Source of the DNA: Streptomyces peucetius
GTDB taxonomy: Bacteria > Actinomycetota > Actinomycetes > Streptomycetales > Streptomycetaceae
Assembly (NCBI RefSeq): GCF_025854275.1
Contig: NZ_CP107567.1
Location: forward strand, 6,882,001-6,946,000
DNA: 64,000 nucleotides
Direction: 5' to 3'
Of the stretch, positions 26,282 to 33,795 are shown one piece after another (the stretch's first letter is position 1; each line of letters opens with the position of its first letter). The notes under the pieces are model-generated. The model was not told where the DNA came from. It was given only the letters and a program-made list of their open reading frames with translations, and made no database searches. A program made the translations under genes and the position numbers.

Positions 26282-26372
26282 CCTCCCGATTCCTACCGTT
26301 GAGACGTCACCGGTCGTCACCGGTGGTCACCGTCGTCTCCGCCGTCCAGCGGTCACCTCAGGAATCGGGAGG
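26282..26372 (+). promoter_or_regulatory. ddaH leader: 13-bp inverted repeat covering the ribosome site
   Basis: CCTCCCGATTCCT (26282-26294) is perfectly complementary to AGGAATCGGGAGG (26360-26372), which includes the ddaH Shine-Dalgarno. Between them lie three 10-base repeats (26305-26334; CGTCACCGGT twice, then GGTCACCGTC). TTGTCG (26270-26275) and TACCGT (26294-26299), 18 apart, could be a promoter; transcription from it would begin after the left arm, in which case the repeat is DNA-level rather than an RNA hairpin. Confidence 0.45.
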
Positions 26373-26379
26373 AACCCGG

Positions 26380-27210
26380 GTGCCACCCAGCCGCATGCCG
26401 CGTCCCAGGCGTTATCTGGTCTGCGAACCCCGTTACTTCGACGTGAAGTACGCCATCAATCCGTGGATGAGCGAGAACACCGAGGTCGACCTCGACCTCG
26501 CCCGGTCCCAGTGGACCACTCTCACCGACACCTACCGTGCCCTCGGCCACACGGTCGAGTCCGTCGAGCCGCACGCCGAACTGCCCGACATGGTGTTCGC
26601 CGCGAACTCGGCGCTCGTCCTCGACGGCCTGGTCTTCGGCTCGCGCTTCCACGCACCGGAGCGCCGGCCGGAGGAGGAGGAGTACGCGGCCTGGTTCAAG
26701 GTCGCCGGATTCGACGTCCACCGGCCCGGGGCGGTCGTCGAGGGCGAGGGCGACCTCGTCCCCGTCGGCGGATACGTCCTGGCCGGCACCGGCTTCCGTA
26801 CCACCGTCGAGGCTCACCGCGAGGTGCAGGAGTTCTTCGGCGTGCCGGTGATCGGCCTCCAGCTGGTCGACCCGTACTTCTACCACCTCGACACCGCACT
26901 CTTCGTGCTCGAGGACGGGCACGACGGACGCGCCGCGAACATCGCCTACTACCCGGAGGCGTTCTCGCCGGGCAGCCTCGCGGTGCTGCGCCGCCTCTTC
27001 CCCGACGCCCTGGTCGCGACCCGGGAGGACGCCATGGCGTTCGGCCTCAACTCCGTCTCCGACGGCCGGAACGTGCTCGTCGCCCCGCAGGCGCACGCCC
27101 TCGTCGAACAGCTCGCCGAGCACGGCTACGAACCCGTCCCCGTCGACATGTCCGAGTTCCACAAGGCCGGCGGCGGCATCAAGTGCTGCACTCAGGAGAT
27201 CCGCGCATGA
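26380..27210 (+). CDS. ddaH: dimethylarginine dimethylaminohydrolase (DDAH-type amidinohydrolase)
   Basis: Guanidino-modifying enzyme of 276 residues that would hydrolyse N-omega-methylarginines (or arginine) to citrulline. Visible family features: RYLVCEPRYFDVKYAIN at the start, MVFAANSALVLDG, GEGDLVPVGG, the catalytic-His segment YFYHLDTALFVL, GLNSVSDGRNV, and the C-terminal catalytic Cys in GGGIKCCTQE. GTG 26380 has GGGAGG seven bases upstream. Its stop overlaps the rocD start (ATGA), tying it to ornithine metabolism. Confidence 0.92.
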   Translation: MPPSRMPRPRRYLVCEPRYFDVKYAINPWMSENTEVDLDLARSQWTTLTDTYRALGHTVESVEPHAELPDMVFAANSALVLDGLVFGSRFHAPERRPEEEEYAAWFKVAGFDVHRPGAVVEGEGDLVPVGGYVLAGTGFRTTVEAHREVQEFFGVPVIGLQLVDPYFYHLDTALFVLEDGHDGRAANIAYYPEAFSPGSLAVLRRLFPDALVATREDAMAFGLNSVSDGRNVLVAPQAHALVEQLAEHGYEPVPVDMSEFHKAGGGIKCCTQEIRA

Positions 27211-28430
27211 CGCTCACCCCCGTACGCACCCGGCGCTCCTCCGAGGAGCTCATCCGGGCCGAGGAGACCACCCTCGCGCACAACTACCATCCGCTGCCCG
27301 TCGTCGTCGCCCGTGCCGAGGGCGTCTGGGTCGAGGACGTCGAGGGCCGCCGCTACCTGGACATGCTGGCCGGCTACTCGGCGCTCAACTTCGGCCACCG
27401 CCACCCCGGTCTGATCGCCGCCGCACACCGCCAGCTCGACGAGGTCACCCTCACCTCCCGCGCGTTCCACAACGACAGGCTCGCCGGCTTCGCCGAGGGC
27501 CTCGCCGAGCTCACCGGCCTCGAGATGACGCTGCCGATGAACACCGGCGCCGAGGCCGTCGAGAGCGCGATCAAGGTCGCCCGCAAATGGGCGTACGAGG
27601 TCAAGGGCGTCGCCCCCGACCGGGCCACGATCGTCGTGGCCGACGGCAACTTCCACGGCCGCACCACCACCATCGTCAGCTTCTCCACCGACGAGAGCGC
27701 ACGCGCCGGCTTCGGCCCCTTCACCCCCGGCTTCCGCGTCGTCCCCTACAACGACCTCGCCGCCATCGAGAACGCCATCGACGAGACCACGGCCGCCGTG
27801 CTCATCGAGCCCATCCAGGGCGAGGCCGGCGTCCTCATCCCCGACGACGGCTACCTCGCCGGTGTGCGCGAGCTGACCCTCAAGGCCGGCTGCCTGTTCA
27901 TCGCCGACGAGATCCAGTCCGGCCTCGGCCGCACCGGTACCACCCTCGCCGTCGACCACGAGTCCGTCGTCCCCGACATGCTGCTGCTCGGCAAGGCGCT
28001 CGGCGGCGGCATCGTCCCGGTCTCCGCGGTCGTCGCCCGCCGCGACGTCCTCGGTGTGCTGCGTCCGGGCGAGCACGGCTCCACGTTCGGCGGCAACCCG
28101 CTGTCCGCAGCGGTCGGTTCGGCCGTCGTCGACCTGCTCGCCACCGGCGAGTTCCAGCGCCGGGCGGCCGACCTGGGCGAGGTGCTGCGCGAAGGCCTCA
28201 CCGGGCTCACCGGCAAGGGCGTCGTCGGCTTCCGCGCCCGGGGCCTGTGGGCGGGCGTCGACGTCGACCCGGCCGTCGGCACCGGTCGGGAGATCAGCGA
28301 ACGTCTCATGGCGGAGGGCATCCTCGTCAAGGACACCCACGGCTCCACGATCCGCCTCGCACCGCCGCTGACGATCACCCGCGAGGAACTCGAGTCGGCC
28401 CTCGCCTCCTTGGAGAAGGTCCTGGGCTGA
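27207..28430 (+). CDS. rocD: ornithine--oxo-acid transaminase
   Basis: PLP-dependent class III aminotransferase of 407 residues that converts ornithine and 2-oxoglutarate to glutamate semialdehyde and glutamate. Seen: MNTGAEAVESAIKVARKW, GNFHGRTTTIVSFS, the PLP acid in FIADEIQSGLGRTG, and the Schiff-base lysine K263 in LLLGKALGGGIVPVSA. Length and motifs are those of RocD/ornithine aminotransferase. Translationally coupled to ddaH. A weak stem-loop (28439-28456) follows. Confidence 0.95.
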   Translation: MTLTPVRTRRSSEELIRAEETTLAHNYHPLPVVVARAEGVWVEDVEGRRYLDMLAGYSALNFGHRHPGLIAAAHRQLDEVTLTSRAFHNDRLAGFAEGLAELTGLEMTLPMNTGAEAVESAIKVARKWAYEVKGVAPDRATIVVADGNFHGRTTTIVSFSTDESARAGFGPFTPGFRVVPYNDLAAIENAIDETTAAVLIEPIQGEAGVLIPDDGYLAGVRELTLKAGCLFIADEIQSGLGRTGTTLAVDHESVVPDMLLLGKALGGGIVPVSAVVARRDVLGVLRPGEHGSTFGGNPLSAAVGSAVVDLLATGEFQRRAADLGEVLREGLTGLTGKGVVGFRARGLWAGVDVDPAVGTGREISERLMAEGILVKDTHGSTIRLAPPLTITREELESALASLEKVLG

Positions 28431-28438
28431 CCCGGGCC

Positions 28439-28456
28439 GTCCCGGAAGCCCGGGAC
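28439..28456 (+). terminator. short stem-loop after rocD
   Basis: GTCCCGG (28439-28445) pairs with CCGGGAC (28450-28456) around AAGC. No T-run, so it may only attenuate transcription into the peptidase genes. Confidence 0.4.
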
Positions 28457-28481
28457 GCGGATGACCAGCCCTCCGCCATCC

Positions 28482-28520
28482 GGCCACGCTGTCGTAAGGT
28501 GCACTCCTGGCAGCGTGGCC
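28482..28520. promoter_or_regulatory. 10-bp inverted repeat before the M55 peptidase gene
   Basis: GGCCACGCTG (28482-28491) and CAGCGTGGCC (28511-28520) are perfect complements 19 bases apart, with a -10-like TAAGGT (28495-28500) between them. It could be an operator or a leader hairpin. It lies 21 bases before the GTG. Confidence 0.4.
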
Positions 28521-28541
28521 GAGGCGGAACGGAGACAGCGC

Positions 28542-29378
28542 GTGAAGATCCTCATCAGCGCCGACATGGAGGGCGCCACGGGGGTGACATGGCCGGCCGA
28601 CGTACTGCCGGGCACACCCCAGTGGGAACGCTGCCGGTCCCTGTTCACCTCCGACGTGAACGCCGCCGTCCTCGGCTTCTTCGACGGCGGGGCCGACGAG
28701 GTGCTGATCAACGAGGCGCACTGGACCATGCGCAACCTGCTCCTCGAGGAACTCGACGAGCGGGCCCAGATGCTCACCGGGCGCCACAAGTCCCTCTCCA
28801 TGGTCGAGGGCGTCCAGCACGGTGACGTCGACGGCATCGCCTTCGTCGGCTATCACACCGGCGCCGGCACCGAAGGCGTCCTCGCCCACACCTACCTCGC
28901 CAACTCCATCACCGGCGTCTGGCTGAACGGCGTCCGCGCGAGCGAGGGCCACCTCAACGCCCATGTCGTCGCAGAGCACGGTGTCCCGGTCGTCCTCGTC
29001 ACCGGCGACGACCTGACGTGCGAGGACGCCCTCGGCTACGCCCCCGGAGCGCTCAAGGTCGCGGTCAAGGACCACGTCTCGCGCTACGCCGCCGTCTGCC
29101 GCACCCCGGCCCGTACCGCGGCCGACATCCGTGCGGCGGCGAAGGAGGCCGCCGCACTCGCCGTACGCCACGAGCCGGTCGACGGCGGGCCGTTCACCGT
29201 GGAGATCGAGTTCGACGCCGAGCACCTCGCGGCGGCGGCCACCGTCGTCCCCGGCGTGGCCAGGGCGCGCGGCGAGCGGCGGGTGGTGTACACCAGCGGG
29301 ACGATGTACGAGGGCATCCGGACATTCAAGGCGGTCACGACGATCGTCTCGGCCGCAGTGGAGGAGCAGTATGGCTGA
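28542..29378 (+). CDS. M55-family metallopeptidase (DppA-like D-aminopeptidase)
   Basis: Zinc aminopeptidase of 278 residues. The DppA signature is at the start: ISADMEGATGV with metal ligands D8 and E10, then NEAHWTMRNLL (His), GVQHGDVDGIAFVGYHTGAG with further His residues. DppA of Bacillus cleaves N-terminal D-amino acids such as D-Ala. GTG 28542 has GGAG upstream. It overlaps the following M20 peptidase by 8 bases. Substrate may be a peptidoglycan fragment or another D-residue peptide. Confidence 0.92.
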   Translation: MKILISADMEGATGVTWPADVLPGTPQWERCRSLFTSDVNAAVLGFFDGGADEVLINEAHWTMRNLLLEELDERAQMLTGRHKSLSMVEGVQHGDVDGIAFVGYHTGAGTEGVLAHTYLANSITGVWLNGVRASEGHLNAHVVAEHGVPVVLVTGDDLTCEDALGYAPGALKVAVKDHVSRYAAVCRTPARTAADIRAAAKEAAALAVRHEPVDGGPFTVEIEFDAEHLAAAATVVPGVARARGERRVVYTSGTMYEGIRTFKAVTTIVSAAVEEQYG

Positions 29379-30720
29379 CGTGAACGACACCCCCATCGAC
29401 GTCCGTGCCCTCGACGAAGTGGTGACGTTCACCTCCGAACTCATCCGCATCGACACCACCAACCGCGGCGGTGGCGACTGCCGGGAGCGGCCCGCGGCCG
29501 AATACGTCGCCGAACGCCTGGTGGGCGCCGGGCTCGATCCCGTACTGCTGGAGCGCACCCCCGGCCGCACCAATGTGGTGGCCCGCTACGAGGGCTGGGA
29601 CCCGGGCGCGGACGCCCTCCTCGTCCACGGGCACCTGGACGTCGTCCCCGCGGAGCCCGCCGACTGGACCGTGCACCACCCCTTCTCCGGCGAGGTCCGC
29701 GACGGGGTGGTCTGGGGCCGCGGCGCCGTCGACATGAAGAACATGGACGCGATGGTCCTCGCGGTCGTACGGGCGTGGGCACGGCACGGCATCCGTCCCC
29801 GCCGCGACATCGTCATCGCCTACACCGCCGACGAGGAGGCCAGCGCGGCGGACGGCTCCGCCTTCCTGGCCGAGGAGCACGCCGGCCTCTTCGACGGCTG
29901 CACCGAAGGGATCAGCGAGTCCGGCGCCTACACCTTCCACGCCGGGCCGGGTCTCGCGCTCTACCCCGTCGCCGCCGGGGAGCGCGGCACGGCCTGGATG
30001 AGGCTCACCGCCGAGGGCAGGGCCGGACACGGCTCCAAGGTCAACCGGGAGAACGCCGTGACGCGGCTCGCCGCCGCCGTCGCCCGGATCGGCGAGCACC
30101 GCTGGCCGGTGCGGCTCACCCCGACCGTGAAGGCGGCGCTCGTCGAACTGGCCGCGCTGCACGGCATCTCGCTGACCGCGGCCGACCTGGAGGCCACCGG
30201 CTTCGACGTGGACGAACTGCTCGCCAAGCTCGGGCCGGCCGCCAAGCTCGTCGAGGCCACCGTGCGCAACAGCGCCAACCCGACCCTGCTGGAAGCCGGC
30301 TACAAGGTGAACGTCATCCCGGGGAACGCGACGGCCCTCGTCGACGGCCGCATCCTGCCCGGCACCGACGCCGAGTTCCACGCCACCATGGACGCGCTGA
30401 CCGGCCCGGACGTCGCCTGGGAGTTCCACCACAACGAGATCGCCCTCCAGGCGCCCGTCGACTCCCCGACCTTCGCCAAACTGCGCGCCGCCATCGAGGC
30501 GTTCGACCCCGACGCCCATGTCGTCCCCTTCTGCATGTCGGGCGGCACCGACGCCAAGCAGTTCTCCCGGCTCGGCATCACCGGCTACGGCTTCTCGCCG
30601 CTGAAACTGCCACCGGGCTTCGACTACCAGGCCCTCTTCCACGGCGTCGACGAACGCGTCCCCGTGGACGCCCTCCACTTCGGCGTCCGGGTCCTCGACC
30701 ACTACCTGCAGACGGCTTAG
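29371..30720 (+). CDS. M20/M25/M40-family metallo-hydrolase
   Basis: Di-zinc peptidase or deacylase of 449 residues. Metal-site motifs are complete: LLVHGHLDVVPAEP, GRGAVDMKNMDAM, AYTADEEASA (catalytic Glu-Glu), and SGGTDAKQFS near the end. The insert domain lies about 200-330. ATG 29371 is inside the M55 gene end and is preceded by GGAGGAG. ArgE/DapE-like and carnosinase-like substrates are all possible; context suggests a peptide. Confidence 0.92.
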   Translation: MADVNDTPIDVRALDEVVTFTSELIRIDTTNRGGGDCRERPAAEYVAERLVGAGLDPVLLERTPGRTNVVARYEGWDPGADALLVHGHLDVVPAEPADWTVHHPFSGEVRDGVVWGRGAVDMKNMDAMVLAVVRAWARHGIRPRRDIVIAYTADEEASAADGSAFLAEEHAGLFDGCTEGISESGAYTFHAGPGLALYPVAAGERGTAWMRLTAEGRAGHGSKVNRENAVTRLAAAVARIGEHRWPVRLTPTVKAALVELAALHGISLTAADLEATGFDVDELLAKLGPAAKLVEATVRNSANPTLLEAGYKVNVIPGNATALVDGRILPGTDAEFHATMDALTGPDVAWEFHHNEIALQAPVDSPTFAKLRAAIEAFDPDAHVVPFCMSGGTDAKQFSRLGITGYGFSPLKLPPGFDYQALFHGVDERVPVDALHFGVRVLDHYLQTA

Positions 30721-30731
30721 GGGGAACGGAC

Positions 30732-32729
30732 ATGGTGCCCACCGGGGCGTACGGAACCTGGCCGTCACCGATCGACGCGGCGCTGGCCGCCTCGCACGAC
30801 GGCCGGCCCGAGTATCTCGGCGTCGTCGGCGACGAGGTGTGGTGGACCGAGCCGCGCCCCGCGGAGGGCGGCAGACGCGCCCTGGTGCGCCGGCGCGCCG
30901 ACGGCACACAGGAGTCGGTCCTTGCCGCCCCGTGGAACGTGCGCAGCCGGGTCATCGAGTACGGCGGCATGCCGTGGGCCGGGACCGCGCGGGACGAGGA
31001 CGGCCCGCTCGTCGTCTTCGTGCACTTCGCCGACCAGCGGCTGTACGCCTACGAGCCGGACCGGCCCGGCGCCGAGCCACGGCCGCTCACCCCGGTGTCC
31101 GCCGTCGGCGGCGGGCTGCGCTGGGTGGACCCGCGGCTGCGGCCGGAGCGCGGCGAAGTGTGGTGCGTCCTCGAGGAGTTCACCGGCCCTTCACCCACCG
31201 ACGTACGCCGGGTGATCGCCGCCGTACCGCTGGACGGCTCGGCGGCCGGCGACCGGTCCGCGGTACGGGAACTCACCGACGACCGGTACCGCTTCGTCAC
31301 CGGGCCGCGGCTGTCACCGGACGGCGGGCAGGTGGCCTGGATCGCCTGGGACCATCCGCGGATGCCCTGGGACGGCACGGTCGTGATGCTCGGCGAGGTG
31401 ACGGACGACGGCCCGTTCGACTCGGTCCGGCCCGTGGCCGGCGCGGCCGACGAGTCGGTCGCCCAGGTCGAGTGGGCGCCGGACGGCTCCCTGCTGTTCA
31501 CCGGCGACCGCGGCGGCTGGTGGGAACTGCAGCGCATCCGGCCCCGGGCCGTGGAGAGCGCGCCGCGCACCCCGTTGTGCCCGGGCCGGGGCGAGGAGTT
31601 CGGCGGCCCGCTGTGGAAGATCGGCTCCCAGTGGTTCCAACCGCTGGAGAGCGGGCTGATCGCCGTCATCCACGGCAAGGGCGCCACCGCGCTCGGAATA
31701 CTGGACCCGGAGACCGGCGAACTCGTCGACGCCCCGGGCCCGTGGAGCGAATGGGCACCGACGCTCGCCGTGCACGGAGACCGCGTGTTCGGCGTCGCGG
31801 CCAGCCCGCGCAGCGCCTACGAGGTGGTGGAACTCGACACCTGTACCGGCCGCACCCGTGTCGTCGGCAGCCCGCACGACGACCCGGTGGACCCGGCGTA
31901 CTACCCCGAGCCGCAGATCCGCACCTTCACCGGCCCCGACAGCCGTGACATCCACGCCCACATCTACCCGCCGCAGAGCCCCGACCGGGTAGCGCCCGAC
32001 GGCGAACTGCCGCCGTACGTGGTGTGGGCGCACGGCGGCCCGACCGGGCGCGCCGGACTCGTACTCGACCTGGAGATCGCGTACTTCACCTCACGCGGCA
32101 TCGGCGTGGCGGAGGTCAACTACGGCGGCTCCACCGGCTACGGCCGCGAGTACCGCGAGCGGCTGCGCGAGCAGTGGGGCGTGGTCGACGTCGAGGACTG
32201 CGCCGCCGTCGCCCAGGCGCTCGCCGACGAGGGCACCGCGGACCCCACCCGGCTCGCGATCCGCGGCGGCAGCGCGGGCGGCTGGACCGCGGCCGCCTCC
32301 CTCGCCACCACCGACGTGTACTCCTGCGGAACGGTCATCTACCCGATCCTGGACCTGCGTTCCTGGGCCACCGGCGAGACACACGACTTCGAGTCCCGGT
32401 ACCTGGAGTCGCTGGTCGGACCGCTCGCCGAAGTGCCCGGGCGCTACGACGAACGCTCACCGGCAACGCACGTGGACCGCATCACCGCACCCTTCCTGCT
32501 GCTCCAGGGGCTGGACGACGTGATCTGCCCGCCCGTGCAGTGCGAGCGCTTCCTGGAGCAGATGGCCGGGCGTCAGGTCCCGCACGCGTACATCGCCTTC
32601 GAGGGCGAGGGCCACGGATTCCGCAGGGCCGAGACGCTGATCCGCGCCCTGGAGGCGGAACTGTCCCTGTACGCCCAGACGTTCGGGGTCGCCCGGACGG
32701 ACGTTCCGCTGCTGGAGCTGAGGAAATGA
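30732..32729 (+). CDS. S9-family prolyl-oligopeptidase-like peptidase
   Basis: Serine peptidase of 665 residues: an N-terminal beta-propeller region (repeated strands such as RLSPDGGQVAWIAWDHPRM and QVEWAPDGSLLFTGD) and a C-terminal alpha/beta-hydrolase with nucleophile S514 in RGGSAGGW, the acid in QGLDDVICPP (D595 or D596) and H628 in EGEGHGF. No signal peptide, so cytoplasmic. It starts 11 bases after the M20 gene and overlaps the next start (ATGA). Acylaminoacyl-peptidase-type activity on short peptides is likely. Confidence 0.93.
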   Translation: MVPTGAYGTWPSPIDAALAASHDGRPEYLGVVGDEVWWTEPRPAEGGRRALVRRRADGTQESVLAAPWNVRSRVIEYGGMPWAGTARDEDGPLVVFVHFADQRLYAYEPDRPGAEPRPLTPVSAVGGGLRWVDPRLRPERGEVWCVLEEFTGPSPTDVRRVIAAVPLDGSAAGDRSAVRELTDDRYRFVTGPRLSPDGGQVAWIAWDHPRMPWDGTVVMLGEVTDDGPFDSVRPVAGAADESVAQVEWAPDGSLLFTGDRGGWWELQRIRPRAVESAPRTPLCPGRGEEFGGPLWKIGSQWFQPLESGLIAVIHGKGATALGILDPETGELVDAPGPWSEWAPTLAVHGDRVFGVAASPRSAYEVVELDTCTGRTRVVGSPHDDPVDPAYYPEPQIRTFTGPDSRDIHAHIYPPQSPDRVAPDGELPPYVVWAHGGPTGRAGLVLDLEIAYFTSRGIGVAEVNYGGSTGYGREYRERLREQWGVVDVEDCAAVAQALADEGTADPTRLAIRGGSAGGWTAAASLATTDVYSCGTVIYPILDLRSWATGETHDFESRYLESLVGPLAEVPGRYDERSPATHVDRITAPFLLLQGLDDVICPPVQCERFLEQMAGRQVPHAYIAFEGEGHGFRRAETLIRALEAELSLYAQTFGVARTDVPLLELRK

Positions 32730-33655
32730 CCCCGCTGATCCGCCCGCCGCGCCTCCGACCGGGTGACCGGGTCGCCCTCGTCGCACCCAGCGGTCCCGTA
32801 CCCGACGAGCGGCTGGACGCGGGTCTGGACATCCTGCGCGGCTGGGACCTCGACCCCGTCGTCATGCCCCACACCCGCGGGACCCACCCGGAGCTCGGCT
32901 ATCTCTCGGGCACGGACGAGGCCCGCGCCCGCGACCTCACCGAGGCCTGGTGCGACCCGTCCGTCTCCGCCGTGATCTGTGCACGCGGCGGCTACGGCGT
33001 CCAGCGCATGGTCGATCTGACCGACTGGACCGCGATGCGCGCCGCCGGCCCCAAGATCTTTGTCGGCTACAGCGACATCACCGCCCTGCACGAGGCGTTC
33101 GCGGTACGGCTGGGAATCGCCACCCTGCACGGCCCGATGACCGGGGCCGTGACCTTCCTGAAGGACGCCCCCACCCAGGAGTCGCTGCGGGCCACGCTCT
33201 TCGAGCCGGAGTCGGTGCAGACCCTGCACGCCCTGGACGGCGCCCGGACGATGGTCCCGGGCCGGGCCCGCGGCACCACCCTCGGCGGCTGCCTCGCCCT
33301 GCTCGCCGCCGACCTGGGCACCCCGCACGCCCGTCCGTCGGCGCGGGGCGGGCTGCTGCTGATCGAGGACGTGGGGGAGGAGGACTACCGCCTGGACCGG
33401 ATCCTCACCCAACTGCTGCGCGCCGAGTGGCTCGACGGCGTCGAGGGCGTGGTCCTCGGCTCCTGGGCGGAGTGCGGCCCCGGCGAGCAGGTCCGTGCCG
33501 TACTGGCCGACCGCCTCGGCGGGCTGGGGGTCCCGGTCGTCGAGGAGTTCGGCTTCGGACACGGTCCCACGAACCTGACGGTGCCGCTCGGTGTGCCGGC
33601 CGTACTGGACGCGGACGCCCGCACGCTGACGCTGGACGTCCCGGCGCTGGTCTGA
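32726..33655 (+). CDS. S66-family peptidase (L,D-carboxypeptidase LdcA or MccF type)
   Basis: Serine peptidase of 309 residues. S66 features: VALVAPSGPV, ICARGGYGVQRM, the nucleophile S116 in FVGYSDITALH, LLLIEDVGEEDYRLDR with the catalytic Glu, and FGFGHGPTNL with the catalytic His. LdcA removes D-Ala from murein tetrapeptides; MccF cleaves toxic peptidyl-nucleotide conjugates. It is last of the overlapping peptidase genes. No signal peptide, as expected for a recycling enzyme. Confidence 0.92.
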   Translation: MTPLIRPPRLRPGDRVALVAPSGPVPDERLDAGLDILRGWDLDPVVMPHTRGTHPELGYLSGTDEARARDLTEAWCDPSVSAVICARGGYGVQRMVDLTDWTAMRAAGPKIFVGYSDITALHEAFAVRLGIATLHGPMTGAVTFLKDAPTQESLRATLFEPESVQTLHALDGARTMVPGRARGTTLGGCLALLAADLGTPHARPSARGGLLLIEDVGEEDYRLDRILTQLLRAEWLDGVEGVVLGSWAECGPGEQVRAVLADRLGGLGVPVVEEFGFGHGPTNLTVPLGVPAVLDADARTLTLDVPALV

Positions 33656-33710
33656 CCCGCCGGCCCGAACCCTCCGCTGAATTCGTGTCAAGAACGTCGT
33701 GTCCGGAGCG

Positions 33711-33740
33711 TTGACGTGCTTCTGACACGTGCCACACGAT
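33711..33740 (+). promoter_or_regulatory. predicted promoter of the secreted hydrolase gene
   Basis: TTGACG (33711-33716) and CACGAT (33735-33740) are 18 bases apart, about 55 bases before the GTG. The -35 is good, the -10 weak. Confidence 0.4.
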
Positions 33741-33795
33741 GGGCGCCGTCACCTACTTACTGGTCGGTACGGCGCCCTTGCCGTGGAGGTCCCCC

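Noticed and set aside
29775..30731. Long plus-strand frame continuing upstream of the S9 peptidase
   Set aside because: Out-of-phase shadow of the M20 gene; the peptidase has a clear ATG and AG-rich site at 30732.
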